A stretch of 64,000 nt of DNA from Aurantimicrobium minutum (GCF_002355535.1 NZ_AP017457.1:1054001-1118000), one strand, 5' to 3'. Numbered from the stretch's first letter, positions 47,411 through 57,372 are shown. Numbers and translations: made by a program. The notes: generated by a model not told the origin, from the letters alone.

Positions 47411-47429
47411 TTTGGTTAGCCTAACCTCA
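47411..47429. promoter_or_regulatory. DtxR/IdeR-like box upstream of cspA
   Basis: On the - strand TGAGGTTAGGCTAACCAAA agrees with TWAGGTTAGSCTAACCTWA at 17 of 19 positions, as good as the two boxes before the iron transporter. It lies between the end of the LytR_C gene and cspA, both on the - strand, so cspA is the only gene it can directly serve. Confidence 0.7.
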
Positions 47430-47456
47430 CAATTAATGTCGCATTATGGCAACGAT

Positions 47457-48005
47457 TTAGCCGGCGTAGTCAGCACCAATGACCAGCGTGATTGCTGCAG
47501 AACTCTCAATGTACTTGTCTGTGAGCTTGATAGTGCCGTATCCCAGCGACTGCGCAACACCTCGTGCTGCCCCCTCCAAGGAAGGGTTTCCGTAGTAAAT
47601 GAAGGTCTCTTCTGTGGTTTCACTGGCGTTAGATTTCGCACCAATGGTCCAGCCTTCAGCAGCCAGCTGATCACCAACAGCAGTAGCGACACCGGTTGCA
47701 CCGGTTGCATTGAGCACGTTCACGACAGAGGCGGGATCAATAGTGGGGGCTGCCGTGGGCTTGGGAGTTGCTGACGGTGCCGTGGTTGGCAGAGCAAAGA
47801 TGCTCTCAAAATCTTTCATGCTGATGCTGTCGCTGGAAACGATCAACGTTCCAACACCACCGACGACAAGAACACCGGTAGCTAGCGCTGCCCAGGCAAA
47901 CTTAATCCAGCCAGCACCGGGGCGCTTCGGAGCACGGTGAACACCGCGACGATCTGATGTGATCACCAGATCATCAAAAATGTCCTGCTCGTTCTTTTCA
48001 GCCAT
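47457..48005 (-). CDS. LytR C-terminal domain membrane protein
   Basis: 182 residues: a basic cytosolic start, one membrane segment (FAWAALATGVLVVGGVGTLIVSS), a Pro/Thr linker (TTAPSATPKPTAAPTIDP) and a C-terminal LytR_C domain (VNVLNATGATGVATAVGDQLAAEGW ... IYYGNPSLEGAARGVAQSLG). The LytR-CpsA-Psr catalytic domain is absent. Probably a wall-associated accessory protein. It follows the DUF3263 gene after 12 bases, the usual actinobacterial pair. Confidence 0.87.
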   Translation of the reverse strand: MAEKNEQDIFDDLVITSDRRGVHRAPKRPGAGWIKFAWAALATGVLVVGGVGTLIVSSDSISMKDFESIFALPTTAPSATPKPTAAPTIDPASVVNVLNATGATGVATAVGDQLAAEGWTIGAKSNASETTEETFIYYGNPSLEGAARGVAQSLGYGTIKLTDKYIESSAAITLVIGADYAG

Positions 48006-48017
48006 CTCAGTATTCTT

Positions 48018-48275
48018 TCAGTTCTTGCCTGAAGATTCAGGGTTAACGCGCCTTTGGCGTGAACGGTGACGTTCTTGCCTGACGCGTTGGAGCCTGTTGA
48101 CCAGCTCGGGGTCATAGGCCAACGCATCTGCAGAGGCCATTATCGCGCCCAGAACTTGGTAGTAGCGAGCCGGAGACAAACCGAAGGTTTGTCTAATGGC
48201 ATCCTCTTTGGCGCCTGCGCGTTCCCACCATTCACGTTCGAAATCGAGAATGGCACGATCACGCTCGTCTAACAC
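48018..48275 (-). CDS. DUF3263 protein
   Basis: 85 residues. ERDRAILDFEREWWERAGAKEDAIRQTFGLSPARYYQVL is the DUF3263 signature, a helical, probable DNA-binding domain; the tail is basic. GTG start at 48275, chosen because the family begins with (S/D)ERDRAILDFE. The start lies one base from the 3' end of tRNA-Thr on the same strand, leaving no room for a ribosome-binding site on a processed mRNA. Function unknown. Confidence 0.9.
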   Translation of the reverse strand: MLDERDRAILDFEREWWERAGAKEDAIRQTFGLSPARYYQVLGAIMASADALAYDPELVNRLQRVRQERHRSRQRRVNPESSGKN

Positions 48276-48276
48276 G

Positions 48277-48349
48277 GGCCGACTATGGGACTCGAACCCA
48301 CAACCCCCGCTTTACAAGAGCGGTGCGCTACCAATTGCGCCAAGTCGGC
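48277..48349 (-). tRNA. tRNA-Thr (anticodon UGU)
   Basis: Cloverleaf with a perfect 7-bp acceptor GCCGACT/AGTCGGC, D-arm GCGC/GCGC, anticodon stem CCGCT/AGCGG with loop CTTGTAA (anticodon TGT for ACA) and T-arm around GTTCGAGTC. CCA is not encoded. The next gene begins one base after it. Confidence 0.94.
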
Positions 48350-48386
48350 TTGTGTGAGGTGAAACTCACCTCACAACCCATTAATC

Positions 48387-49298
48387 CTAACCTGCGGCAG
48401 GAGTAGCGGGTGTCGTCGATGCAGAGTCACCGGCAACTTGGGTAATGAAAGCAAGGAATTCCTTGGGGTCCACGATGGATCCGGTGTAGACCTTGCCATT
48501 GACCAAGATGGTGGGTGTGCCCACACCGTTAGCACCTGACTGCTTTGCTGCATCAGCCATGGGGCCGTTCAGTGCGTAGTCAGTTGCCTGCTTAGCCCAG
48601 GGGATAAATGTCTTGTCAGCGATGCACTTATCAATCTTGGTTTGGTTCTCTGGCTTCTGCTGTGCAATCAAAGCCTTGATCTCGTCATCATTCCAGCCAG
48701 GAGTTCCTTCCTGAGGCTGGTTGATGTAGAAAGCCTGGTTGACTGCCCAGAAGGTGTTGGGTGAGTACTCGGCAACACAGGCTGCAGCTGCGGTTGCTCG
48801 CAGTGAGTACTGGGTTCCAGCCGAACGGCTTGCCAACATTCCAATGGGGTGAAGTTCAAGAGTTGCTGCGCCTGCTTCAACAAGTGTTTGGAGCTGCTGA
48901 GCATTTGCTTCATCAAATGCCTTACATGCAGGGCAGAGGTAGTCCTGGTAGACAACGATGTTCACGGTTGACGATCCAGGAGTTGGAGTGGTCGCAATAG
49001 GGTCTGAACCGGGAGAACCCGCGTCAGAAAGAATTGCACCCATACCGGAACCGCTGAGCACGATACCGTCGCTGGCCATGTTGGCAGGTCGTGGACCTTC
49101 CTTCGATCCCGAGGTTGCCAAAGTCACAATAAAGATAGTGGCGATGGCGATAATGCCCAGACCAATACCGCCCTGTAGGAACAAGCGGCGGCGCTTCTCT
49201 GTCTTGACCTGCTGTTCGCGAAGTACTTTAGCTTTTGCCCGAGCAGCTTCACGCTGCTGGTTTCGAGTGGGTCGGTTGCCGTGGGCTCCGGTGCTCAT
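48387..49298 (-). CDS. DsbA-family membrane-anchored thiol oxidoreductase
   Basis: 303 residues: a basic cytosolic segment, one membrane helix (FLQGGIGLGIIAIATIFIVTLATSG), then an extracytoplasmic DsbA-like thioredoxin domain with active site CPAC (YQDYLCPACKAF) and cis-Pro region GVGTPTILVNG. It would introduce or isomerise disulfides in exported proteins. The DsbB-like protein at 62209-62910 is a possible partner for re-oxidation (inference). It is a single gene between tRNA-Thr and rlmB. Confidence 0.92.
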   Translation of the reverse strand: MSTGAHGNRPTRNQQREAARAKAKVLREQQVKTEKRRRLFLQGGIGLGIIAIATIFIVTLATSGSKEGPRPANMASDGIVLSGSGMGAILSDAGSPGSDPIATTPTPGSSTVNIVVYQDYLCPACKAFDEANAQQLQTLVEAGAATLELHPIGMLASRSAGTQYSLRATAAAACVAEYSPNTFWAVNQAFYINQPQEGTPGWNDDEIKALIAQQKPENQTKIDKCIADKTFIPWAKQATDYALNGPMADAAKQSGANGVGTPTILVNGKVYTGSIVDPKEFLAFITQVAGDSASTTPATPAAG

Positions 49299-49385
49299 TC
49301 TCGTTACTCTCCAAAATGTGAGGGGACTCGTGGACAGTAAGTCACACGTGCTGGAACTACCTTAGAGGGGAACTCTGTGAAATTA

Positions 49386-50381
49386 CTAAACGGCTGCTGA
49401 ACGCAAACGTGCAATTTCATAGAGTGCAACGCTGGCAGCAATACCTGCGTTGAGTGATTCAGTGCTGGCGGAAATAGGAATCGAGACGATGGCGTCACAG
49501 TTGTCCGTGACAAGCTTCGACAGCCCCTTACCTTCATTGCCCACCACGATCAACAGTGGGCGGTCTGCAAGCTCAAGTCCAGGAAGCATGGTGTCTCCAC
49601 CGCCGTCCAAACCAATCACGAAAACGCCCTGGTCCTTAAAGGATTTGATTGTTGCGGTGAGGTTCGCTGCCATGGAAACAGGCAGACGCGCTGCCGCGCC
49701 TGCGGAGGTTTTCCAGGCAGCAGCAGTGACACCCACCGAGCGACGCTGAGGCAAGATGATGCCGTTTCCACCGAAGGCAGCGGTCGAGCGAATGATTGCT
49801 CCGAGGTTGCGTGGATCGGTGATGCCATCGAGTGCCACAAACAACGGTGTCTTGTTTGCGTCAAACGCTGCTTCTAGAAGATCGTTGGGGTGAGCGTAGT
49901 TATAGGGCGGAACTTTGATGGCAACGCCCTGGTGGACGGAGTCATACCCACCCATACGATCAAGCTCAGGCTTCATCACTTCCATAATGGGGATACCGCG
50001 CCGGGTCGCAATGGCAAGCATTTCCTTAACGCGGTCATCCATCTCGATACGCGTGGCGATATATAAAGCTGTTGCCGGAATCTTGGCACGCAGTGCTTCA
50101 AGCACCGAGTTACGACCAGTAACGACCTCAGTATCGTCAGCAGCTTTGCTGCGCTTAGGCGCAGCCTTGCGCTGACCGTCCATGGTGTTGCGGTTGAGCT
50201 TGCCCATCGCGGCAAGCTTTTCGCGACGAATCTTTGCTTTTCCAGCGGGGTGCCACTCGCGGTCTTCAGCTTTTGGAGTGGGACCCTTGCCCTCGAGGGC
50301 ACGACGACCTAAGCCACCGGTTCCCTTGGAGGGACCTTTACCTGATTTGCGGACTGCTCCAGCCCGAGGCTTACCTGCCAT
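49386..50381 (-). CDS. rlmB: 23S rRNA (guanosine2251-2'-O)-methyltransferase
   Basis: SpoU-family methyltransferase with a trefoil knot. The 331-residue form begins [16 protein letters not shown] at ATG 50381 (GGAG upstream) with a ~90-residue basic extension typical of actinobacteria, then the substrate-binding domain (VVTGRNSVLEALRA) and SpoU motifs ALDGITDPRNLGAIIRSTAAFG, VVGNEGKGLS and SIPISASTESLNAGIAASVALYE. It overlaps the end of cysS by 11 bases. Confidence 0.95.
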   Translation of the reverse strand: MAGKPRAGAVRKSGKGPSKGTGGLGRRALEGKGPTPKAEDREWHPAGKAKIRREKLAAMGKLNRNTMDGQRKAAPKRSKAADDTEVVTGRNSVLEALRAKIPATALYIATRIEMDDRVKEMLAIATRRGIPIMEVMKPELDRMGGYDSVHQGVAIKVPPYNYAHPNDLLEAAFDANKTPLFVALDGITDPRNLGAIIRSTAAFGGNGIILPQRRSVGVTAAAWKTSAGAAARLPVSMAANLTATIKSFKDQGVFVIGLDGGGDTMLPGLELADRPLLIVVGNEGKGLSKLVTDNCDAIVSIPISASTESLNAGIAASVALYEIARLRSAAV

Positions 50382-51777
50382 TGAAACTCCAATGTGCACC
50401 ACTAGGGGTGTCTTCGATAGTGATTCCTGCTGCAGCTAAACGCTCACGCAGAAGATCTGCGGTTGCAAAATCTTTATTCGCTCTGGCCTCAGCCCGAGCT
50501 TCGAGTAGTTCGGTCATCAACAGCTCTAGAGCTGCATCACCTTGGCTTGAGTTTCCAACCCACTGTTCATCCAGTGGGTTCACACCCAATACATCCAGCA
50601 TCACCACAACCTGTGCTGCATGTGAGGAAGCAGTGGCAACATCCCCCGCATCCAAGGCTGTGTTGCCGGAGCGAACCAGCTCAAACAGCACCGCGAGCGC
50701 AGCAGGAATGTTGAGGTCATCGTTCATGGCATCGCGGAAGCTGGCAGGAACATCGGCGGAGCCGATGTGTCCTGCCTCACGCTGTGTGCGCGAGAGGAAT
50801 CCTTCGATGCGGTCGAAGGAAGCTTTTGCTTCCTCGATAGCGCCATCGTGAAGTTCGAGCGTGGAGCGATATTGGGCTGAACCTAAGAGGTAGCGCAAAA
50901 CAACAGGCTTGGCCTGTTCGAGCAGGTCTTTGGCAAAGACGGAGTTGCCTAGAGACTTACTCATCTTTTGACCGCCAACGGAGACCAGGCCGTTGTGCAG
51001 CCAGTACTGGGCAAAACCATCACCGGCAGCACTGGACTGCGCGAGTTCGTTTTCGTGGTGAGGGAACCGCAGGTCGAGTCCACCACCGTGAATATCGAAG
51101 CTGCTACCGAGATATTTGGTCGACATAGCAGAGCATTCGATGTGCCAGCCAGGTCGTCCTGGTCCCCAGGGGGAAGACCAGGAGGCAGACTCGGGGTCGC
51201 CTTCTTTGTGGCCTTTCCAGAGTGCAAAGTCTTGTGGTGCCTTCTTGCCACGAGGATCTGCATCTGCGGCAGCTTCCATCTCGGCAGGCTTTTGGTTGGT
51301 GAGCTCACCATAGGCTGGCCAGCTGGCGGTGTCGAAGTACACGTCTCCGGAACCATCTGGTGCAGGGTAGGCGTGGCCACGTTCAATCAAGCGCTCGATG
51401 ATGGCAATCATCTCGGGGATGCTTGCGGTAGCACGGGGCTCATAAGTAGGGCGTTGAATGCCAAGCAGGTCATAGGCGGCAGTAAACTCTGCCTCCATGC
51501 GGTAAGCCAAAGCCCACCATTGCTCCACCCCGGCGGCACGAGCGTTTTCTAAGACTTTGTCGTCAATGTCGGTGACATTGCGCACCAAAGTGACGTTGTA
51601 TCCCTCGTGGGTGAGCCACCGGCGCAGTTGGTCATACACCAGCGCGCTGCGCAGGTGTCCTACGTGGGGACTGGACTGCACGGTGGGTCCACACACGTAC
51701 ATCCCGACCTCGCCGGCAACACGGGGAGTAAAGTCCCGAAGGCTTTGCTCCTTCGAGTCAAATAAACGCATGCTCAC
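50371..51777 (-). CDS. cysS: Cysteinyl-tRNA synthetase
   Basis: 468 residues. HIGH-like motif in [18 protein letters not shown], zinc ligands including CGPTV and GWHIECSAM, and KMSKSLGN, all in the order expected for CysRS. The C-terminal half holds the DALR-like and anticodon domains, which separates it from the shorter mycothiol ligase MshC. It lies between ispDF and rlmB in the conserved carD-ispDF-cysS-rlmB operon. Confidence 0.96.
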   Translation of the reverse strand: MSMRLFDSKEQSLRDFTPRVAGEVGMYVCGPTVQSSPHVGHLRSALVYDQLRRWLTHEGYNVTLVRNVTDIDDKVLENARAAGVEQWWALAYRMEAEFTAAYDLLGIQRPTYEPRATASIPEMIAIIERLIERGHAYPAPDGSGDVYFDTASWPAYGELTNQKPAEMEAAADADPRGKKAPQDFALWKGHKEGDPESASWSSPWGPGRPGWHIECSAMSTKYLGSSFDIHGGGLDLRFPHHENELAQSSAAGDGFAQYWLHNGLVSVGGQKMSKSLGNSVFAKDLLEQAKPVVLRYLLGSAQYRSTLELHDGAIEEAKASFDRIEGFLSRTQREAGHIGSADVPASFRDAMNDDLNIPAALAVLFELVRSGNTALDAGDVATASSHAAQVVVMLDVLGVNPLDEQWVGNSSQGDAALELLMTELLEARAEARANKDFATADLLRERLAAAGITIEDTPSGAHWSFNGR

Positions 51778-51802
51778 TCTTCAAGCCTATCGGCGCAGCG
51801 CC

Positions 51803-52978
51803 TCAGCGCTGGCGAACGAGGGCTGTTGCGATGGCGGCAATACCGTCGCCTCGACCGGTGAAGCCCAGACCATCAGTGGTGGTGGCAGAGACGGTGACAG
51901 GTGCACCAACCCAGCTGCTCAGCACGTTTTGTGCTTCCTCACGTCGCGGACTAAACCGTGGCTTGTTTCCTACGATCTGAACGGAAACATTGATGGGGTC
52001 AAAGCCGTTTTCTTCGAGCAGTGCGACGGTTCCGCGAATAAACACCTCTCCCGAGGCATTGGCATAGGCGGGGTCGTCGGTGCCAAAGCGGGAACCGATA
52101 TCTCCCAATCCAGCCGCAGAAAGCAGTGCATCACAGATGGCGTGTGCCACGGCATCGCCATCGCTGTGTCCGGAAAGTTCCTTCTCACCTGGCCAGTGCA
52201 ATCCTGCAAGCCAGAGGTTCTCGTTTTCTCCAAAGGCGTGCACGTCTATCCCTGTGCCCACGCGGTGACGATCGGGAATTCCACCGAGTACTTGATGAGC
52301 ACGGTTGAGATCCCATGCTGTGGTGATTTTGAAGGCAACTTCATCGCCGGGAATGGTCGTCATGACTCCTCCGTTGGCGGCAAACACCGATGCGTCATCG
52401 GTGAAGTCAGCTGAACCAGCTGCCGCATAGGCTGCATCGAGTTCAGCACGTGGGAAACCCTGTGGAGTTTGAGCAATACGGAGTTGTTCGCGGTCGGCAA
52501 TGCCCAGAATGCCGCCGGTGACATCCACCTGCTTGAGGGAATCCACGACGGGCAATGCTGGAATAACTCCGGCACCGGTTGCTTGTACAGCCATATCAAC
52601 ATCAGCAAAAACGCTTGTTGGAGTGAGTGCCCGTGCGGCGTCGTGAACCAACACGACCTGAACACCAGAATCAACAACAGCCAACCCGGCAGCAACAGAA
52701 TCGTGACGGGTTGCCCCACCGGTCACCACAGAAACCAACGACTCCATACCTGGAGCAACCTTGTGCACAATGGCGTGGGCGTCCTCGATGAAGTCGGCAG
52801 GTGCCACAACAACAACCTGGACGGGGTAGGGCAGCAAGATGATGGAGCGCAAACTGCGCTCTAAGAGCGTCTGACCCGCGAGATCGACAAAAGCTTTCGG
52901 AAGCGCCGCACCTAAACGTGTGCCACTGCCGGCAGCAACAACAATGACTGCTGTGGAGACGTGCAGGTCACCAGACAT
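51803..52978 (-). CDS. ispDF: Bifunctional IspD/IspF enzyme of the MEP isoprenoid pathway
   Basis: A fusion of 391 residues. Residues 1-225 are 2-C-methyl-D-erythritol 4-phosphate cytidylyltransferase ([25 protein letters not shown]). Residues 232-391 are 2-C-methyl-D-erythritol 2,4-cyclodiphosphate synthase (GTGIDVHAF with metal ligands D and [36 protein letters not shown]). Such fusions occur in several actinobacteria. The gene starts 27 bases after carD. Confidence 0.96.
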   Translation of the reverse strand: MSGDLHVSTAVIVVAAGSGTRLGAALPKAFVDLAGQTLLERSLRSIILLPYPVQVVVVAPADFIEDAHAIVHKVAPGMESLVSVVTGGATRHDSVAAGLAVVDSGVQVVLVHDAARALTPTSVFADVDMAVQATGAGVIPALPVVDSLKQVDVTGGILGIADREQLRIAQTPQGFPRAELDAAYAAAGSADFTDDASVFAANGGVMTTIPGDEVAFKITTAWDLNRAHQVLGGIPDRHRVGTGIDVHAFGENENLWLAGLHWPGEKELSGHSDGDAVAHAICDALLSAAGLGDIGSRFGTDDPAYANASGEVFIRGTVALLEENGFDPINVSVQIVGNKPRFSPRREEAQNVLSSWVGAPVTVSATTTDGLGFTGRGDGIAAIATALVRQR

Positions 52979-53005
52979 GCTGAATTTGCCTGCCCTCTCG
53001 CGTGA

Positions 53006-53488
53006 TTAGGACGCGAGAACTCCATCAAGGAATTCAGAAGCCTGCTCTTCGTCGGTCTTCTTAGCCAGAGCGAGCTCAGAAATAAGAATCTGACGAGCCT
53101 TAGCGAGCATGCGCTTTTCGCCAGCGGAGAGACCGCGGTCCTGGTCACGACGCCACAGGTCACGAACAACCTCAGAAACCTTGATCACGTCACCGGAAGC
53201 AAGCTTCTCGAGGTTCGCCTTGTAACGGCGAGACCAGTTGGTGGGCTCTTCAGTGAAAGGAGCACGCAGAACTTCGAAGACCTGCTCGAGTCCTTCTTTG
53301 CCAATAACGTCACGGACACCAACAAGGTCAACGTTTTCTGCGGGCACCTCAATGGTGAGATCGCCCTGAACAACGTGGAGCTTGAGATACAGTTTCTCGT
53401 CACCCTTGATAACGCGCTTTTTTACTTCGGTAATCTTTGCTGCGCCGTGGTGAGGATAAACAACTGTTTCGCCAACAATGAACTGCAT
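53006..53488 (-). CDS. carD: CarD-family RNA polymerase-binding regulator
   Basis: 160 residues. The N-terminal RNAP-interaction domain begins [19 protein letters not shown]; the C-terminal helical DNA-binding domain includes [15 protein letters not shown], with the tryptophan that wedges the open promoter complex. It stabilises open complexes at housekeeping promoters in mycobacteria. It is the first gene of the ispDF-cysS-rlmB operon. Confidence 0.95.
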   Translation of the reverse strand: MQFIVGETVVYPHHGAAKITEVKKRVIKGDEKLYLKLHVVQGDLTIEVPAENVDLVGVRDVIGKEGLEQVFEVLRAPFTEEPTNWSRRYKANLEKLASGDVIKVSEVVRDLWRRDQDRGLSAGEKRMLAKARQILISELALAKKTDEEQASEFLDGVLAS

Positions 53489-53677
53489 AGGTGTGGGACT
53501 CCTTGTATTGAACCCCTAGTTTACCACGGGTATCTGACACTAAAATCTGCCCTCCGCTTCCCACTGAGCGGTGCTGCAACTTCGGTTCTCAATCGCGCCA
53601 TACGCTAGAGTCAAATGGAAGAAATGGCGGGTAAACCTGTGCACAAGGGCCGCCTCAAAGCTCGGGAGGCTTACGCC

Positions 53678-54172
53678 GTGAAGGTTCGTGTTCTTGTCGC
53701 TGCTGCACTCGCAGTTTCCGTCGCGTTGGGTACCGCAGGATGTAACCTCATCCAGCACCAGGCAACCCGCATTCAATACACTCCCAGCGATGGTGTGAAC
53801 GTTAACGTGGGCGGTCTTGACCTGCGTAACCTCATGATCATTAGCGACAACGGCAAGACCGGTAACTTCCTGCTCAACGCGGTGAACAGCTCGGGCAAGG
53901 ACGTCAAGCTTCACATCTCTTTTATCTCAGACAACACCATCATTGATGGTCACGTTGACATTCCTAGCAACGCCAAGGTTCCCACCTCTTTTGGAACCAA
54001 GGATGAAGATCGCATCATCCTCGGTGGCATCAACACCATCCCTGGTGGACTGCTCGAGGTTGCATTCGAAGTTGACGGTGACATGAAGACTACTCTTGTC
54101 CCCGTTCTCACCTCTGGACAGCCTGAATACGAAGGCTTAGCTCCCAAGAACGTCATTACGATCTCGAAGTAA
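53678..54172 (+). CDS. Conserved lipoprotein near carD
   Basis: 164 residues from GTG 53678, which has GGGAGG ten bases upstream. The longer frame from 53615 would put a charged segment in front of the signal peptide, so the GTG is preferred. Signal peptide with lipobox GTAGC, C22. The mature part (RIQYTPSDGVNVNVGGLDLRNLMIISD) looks like an all-beta domain. A conserved actinobacterial family beside carD with no known function. Confidence 0.85.
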   Translation: MKVRVLVAAALAVSVALGTAGCNLIQHQATRIQYTPSDGVNVNVGGLDLRNLMIISDNGKTGNFLLNAVNSSGKDVKLHISFISDNTIIDGHVDIPSNAKVPTSFGTKDEDRIILGGINTIPGGLLEVAFEVDGDMKTTLVPVLTSGQPEYEGLAPKNVITISK

Positions 54173-54180
54173 CACACTTA

Positions 54181-54212
54181 AAAAAGTGACCAGGTACCCC
54201 TGGTCACTTTTT
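54181..54212. terminator. Strong bidirectional terminator
   Basis: A 14-bp stem AAAAAGTGACCAGG / CCTGGTCACTTTTT with a TACC loop and continuing T runs on both strands, between the convergent lipoprotein and 54-residue genes. Confidence 0.93.
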
Positions 54213-54217
54213 TTTGT

Positions 54218-54382
54218 TTAAGCGTTGGTGTTTTCGACCCGCTCAACAATCTTTTTGAGCGCTTCGATTTCTTTCTTGGTCAACTTGTCAGGATTCTTTT
54301 TTGACTTCTGAACAATGATGGACTCTGTCAAGGTGATGTCCACGACAGGTTCTGATTTCCTGAACCAACCAAATAGCTTCAT
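54218..54382 (-). CDS. Small basic protein (54 residues)
   Basis: ATG 54382 has GAGGAAA eight bases upstream. The protein begins MKLFGWFRKSEPVVDITLTE and continues with a lysine-rich amphipathic helix (KKNPDKLTKKEIEALKKIVERVEN). It is too short for common gene-callers. It is 80 bases downstream of gpmA on the same strand and ends at the strong terminator, so it is probably the last gene of that transcript. The family is not recognised. Confidence 0.65.
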   Translation of the reverse strand: MKLFGWFRKSEPVVDITLTESIIVQKSKKNPDKLTKKEIEALKKIVERVENTNA

Positions 54383-54462
54383 GTTTTTCCTCAATTTCTG
54401 GTGATGTGGCGATCAACGGCACAAAGCCGCCTGGTATTGAAGAAAACTTCGGCGTTGAAGTT

Positions 54463-55209
54463 CTACTTTTTGTTTCCCTGTGCAGCAACGGCAGCAGCAC
54501 CTGCTGCGGCAGCTTCTGGGTCGAGATACTCTGCTGGGCCAAGTGGACGGAAGTTCTCGTCCAGCTTGTACACCAGAGGAATACCGGTAGGAATGTTGAG
54601 TTCTGCGATGTCCTCATCGGAGATGCCATCAAGGTGCTTCACGAGGGCACGCAGAGAGTTACCGTGTGCAGTGACAAGAACGGTCTTGCCTGCGGCGAGG
54701 TCCTTGGTGATGTCGGACTCCCAGTAGGGAAGCATGCGCTCAATCACGTCTTTGAGGCACTCAGTTGCAGGAATCTCTCCATCAATGCCGACATAGCGTG
54801 GATCGTTGACCTGAGAGTACTTATTGTCATCCGCGATGGGTGGTGGGGGGACATCAAAGGAGCGGCGCCAGGTCTGGAATTGCTCAGGACCGTACTCTGC
54901 AAGAGTCTGTGCCTTGTCCTTACCCTGTAGTGCACCGTAGTGACGCTCGTTGAGGCGCCAGCTGCGCTTGACTGGAATCCAGAGACGGTCAGCGGTGTCC
55001 AGTGCAAGGTTTGCGGTCTGGATAGCACGGCTGAGAACAGAGGTGTAAAGAACGTCAGGAAGGACACCTGATTCTGCAAGAAGTTCACCCGCGCGCTTGG
55101 CTTCGCCAACGCCCTGTTCGCTGAGGCGAACATCTACCCAGCCGGTGAAGAGGTTCTTCTGGTTCCAGTCACTGTTTCCGTGTCTAAGCAAAATCAAAGT
55201 GTGCGTCAT
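54463..55209 (-). CDS. gpmA: 2,3-bisphosphoglycerate-dependent phosphoglycerate mutase
   Basis: Interconverts 3- and 2-phosphoglycerate in glycolysis. 248 residues with [24 protein letters not shown] (phospho-histidine His in RHG), [12 protein letters not shown] and [15 protein letters not shown] (second His). Length and all motifs are normal. The GGAGG in front of the ATG is unusually close, about one base, but no other start fits. Confidence 0.96.
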   Translation of the reverse strand: MTHTLILLRHGNSDWNQKNLFTGWVDVRLSEQGVGEAKRAGELLAESGVLPDVLYTSVLSRAIQTANLALDTADRLWIPVKRSWRLNERHYGALQGKDKAQTLAEYGPEQFQTWRRSFDVPPPPIADDNKYSQVNDPRYVGIDGEIPATECLKDVIERMLPYWESDITKDLAAGKTVLVTAHGNSLRALVKHLDGISDEDIAELNIPTGIPLVYKLDENFRPLGPAEYLDPEAAAAGAAAVAAQGNKK

Positions 55210-55242
55210 ACCTCCAGTTTATTGGGTGGTTAACTGGTCACT

Positions 55243-56055
55243 ATGCCCGTGGGAAACATCACGCGTGGGACAACCAACGCCAATCGCCTGCGCCGCGTCG
55301 ACAGGTGGATTTCCACCTGGCCCGCGCTGCGCAGCACGAGCGACCCCCTCGTGGTTGACCTAGGTTATGGCGCCAGTGCGGCAACAACCACTGAATTGGC
55401 CAGCAGGCTCGCGAAAGTTCGCCCGGATGTGGAAGTACTCGGACTAGAAATTGACCCTGAACGTGTCACAATCGCGCGCGAGGAACTTGCCACATGGCAC
55501 GCCACTGGTCTTGTTCCCAATGAGGTTGCTTCCTCCATTTCGTTCGCCCGCGGAGGTTTCGAAGTTCCTGTTGCCGGCAATAGAAAGCCGGTGATTATTC
55601 GAGCGTTTAATGTGTTGCGTCAATATGACGAGTCCGAGGTGCAGTCGGCCTGGGATCTCATGCTCTCCCGGCTGCAACCTGGCGGAGTCCTGGTGGAGGG
55701 CACCTGTGATGAGATTGGTCGCATCTCCAGTTGGATCGCTGTGACAGAGTCTGGACCACAAACCTTGAGCATTGCACTCAAACTGGATGCCATCGAAATG
55801 CCCTCGATCGTGGCGGAGCGTTTACCTAAATCTCTCATTCACCACAATGTTCCCGGGGAGCGCATCCACGACTTTCTGTCCGCCGTGGATAAGTTCTGGC
55901 TTACCCACTCCGCACTGAGTAGTTTTGGGGCCACGCAACGCTGGATTGCCACAGCACAGAGCATGAAAGATGCCGGTTGGCCGATCACTGGCGGCAAGAC
56001 AAGGTGGCGTTTAGGTGAGTTGACGGTCGCCTATGACGCGGTGAGAGCAGGTTAG
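55243..56055 (+). CDS. Class I SAM-dependent methyltransferase-like protein
   Basis: 270 residues. A Rossmann motif I VVDLGYGASAATTTELA and an acidic residue at the end of strand 2 (LGLEIDPERV) fit SAM binding. The remainder (FNVLRQYDESEVQSAWDLMLSRLQPGGVLVEGTCDEIGR) belongs to a conserved actinobacterial family next to gpmA and ygfZ. The substrate is unknown. It is divergent from gpmA, and its end overlaps the convergent ygfZ stop by four bases. Confidence 0.82.
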   Translation: MPVGNITRGTTNANRLRRVDRWISTWPALRSTSDPLVVDLGYGASAATTTELASRLAKVRPDVEVLGLEIDPERVTIAREELATWHATGLVPNEVASSISFARGGFEVPVAGNRKPVIIRAFNVLRQYDESEVQSAWDLMLSRLQPGGVLVEGTCDEIGRISSWIAVTESGPQTLSIALKLDAIEMPSIVAERLPKSLIHHNVPGERIHDFLSAVDKFWLTHSALSSFGATQRWIATAQSMKDAGWPITGGKTRWRLGELTVAYDAVRAG

Positions 56056-57188
56056 CTCTCGCGCTTGACTGCGCCCAGGCGCGGCAAACGTGGAACGTTT
56101 GCTGTGCGCCCTGCCTCAGGCGGAACAATCACGACCTGTGTTGCAGGAATTACCTCGCCTTGGGAGTGCACACTGAGCATCGCGTCGACGGAGGTGTTGC
56201 GTTTGAGGATGGCTAATGCAACCATGCCCTCCTCATAGTGGCGAGCTGCGGCAGTGATGTGGCCGACCTCGTTTTCGCCATCCATCACCGGGTCACCGGT
56301 TACAGGAAGCACTTCGGCAACACCGTCCAGGCTGAGGAACACTAAGCGGCGGGGTGGGTGGCCAAGGTTGTGGACTTTGGCCACGGTCTCTTGTCCGCGG
56401 TAGCAGCCTTTGTTGAGGTGAACAGCTGAGCGAAGCCAGTCGAATTCGTGTGGCAGGGCGTTCTCGTCTGCCTCGGTGGTGATGCGCGGACGCCATGCGG
56501 CAATGCGCAGGGCTTCGAGGGCGTCGGTCCCGGCAAGAATGACGTCACCGACTGCAGCCGCCTGGGCAAGAGTGGTGAGTGCTTCGCGGGGAATGACTGC
56601 TTCGGCATAGTTCCACTGGCTTGCTGGGTGGTCTGCGGAATATTGCCACCCGCCTTCGCTGACCTGGTTCCACGGGTCCTGCCACACCACGGGGGTTCCA
56701 GTGTGGTTGAGCACGAGTGGCTGGATTGGTTCAGGTATGGAGTCAGCGAAGTAGCCAATAGTGGCCAGTTCCTCAGAGCGATCCACGATCTCAACCTGCT
56801 TCATAAAGCGCATTTTGATCAGCCACGCTGTCAGTGCTGGAGCACGGTCTTCATCCACTAGCAGCCACGTGTTCTCGCCATCTTCGAGGATGCGCATGGC
56901 GTGCTGGAGGTGACCATGAGGATCCAGAAGCAAAGCTTCTGAACTCTGTCCTGCTTTGAGGCTGTCGAGGCGTTGGCTCAGCAGGGAGTCCAACCAACTC
57001 AACCGTTCAGGGCCCGACAGTTGGATAACACCGCGGTGTGAAAGATCCACTAGTGCTGTGCCGGCGGTGAGTGCACGCTGCTCACTAAATGTGTTGCCAT
57101 AGGCGCGTGCAACGCCAGTGCTCCCAACGATGGCAGCAGGTAATTCAGCTAGGGGTGAGCTGGATGCCGACGATAATGCGTCAGCCAT
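56052..57188 (-). CDS. ygfZ: Folate-binding protein YgfZ/IBA57-like (GcvT fold)
   Basis: 378 residues of the aminomethyltransferase (GcvT) fold without its catalytic partner. The signature KGCYRGQE ([24 protein letters not shown]) with its conserved cysteine identifies the YgfZ family, which helps assemble or repair iron-sulfur clusters using tetrahydrofolate. It starts nine bases after the stop of the 36-residue membrane protein. Confidence 0.93.
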   Translation of the reverse strand: MADALSSASSSPLAELPAAIVGSTGVARAYGNTFSEQRALTAGTALVDLSHRGVIQLSGPERLSWLDSLLSQRLDSLKAGQSSEALLLDPHGHLQHAMRILEDGENTWLLVDEDRAPALTAWLIKMRFMKQVEIVDRSEELATIGYFADSIPEPIQPLVLNHTGTPVVWQDPWNQVSEGGWQYSADHPASQWNYAEAVIPREALTTLAQAAAVGDVILAGTDALEALRIAAWRPRITTEADENALPHEFDWLRSAVHLNKGCYRGQETVAKVHNLGHPPRRLVFLSLDGVAEVLPVTGDPVMDGENEVGHITAAARHYEEGMVALAILKRNTSVDAMLSVHSQGEVIPATQVVIVPPEAGRTANVPRLPRLGAVKRES

Positions 57189-57197
57189 TGTCTGCGC

Positions 57198-57308
57198 TTA
57201 GCGCTGTCCCTTGAACAGCTTGTAAACGACGATGCCAGAAACCCACGCGATGGCCAGGCCTGCAAGAGCAAGGAGGCCAATGAAGAAGAGTTCAATTGCG
57301 AGAAGCAT
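57198..57308 (-). CDS. Tiny membrane protein (36 residues)
   Basis: ATG 57308; GGGA upstream. The sequence is one membrane helix ([20 protein letters not shown] continuing [12 protein letters not shown]) with a KGQR tail. It precedes ygfZ by nine bases on the same strand. It looks like a conserved actinobacterial small membrane protein, but I cannot name a function. Confidence 0.7.
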   Translation of the reverse strand: MLLAIELFFIGLLALAGLAIAWVSGIVVYKLFKGQR

Positions 57309-57372
57309 GTTCCCATCATATTCCGAGCAGGTACCTACAGCGGTAATACCGCATTCCACACTGAGGAAGTAT

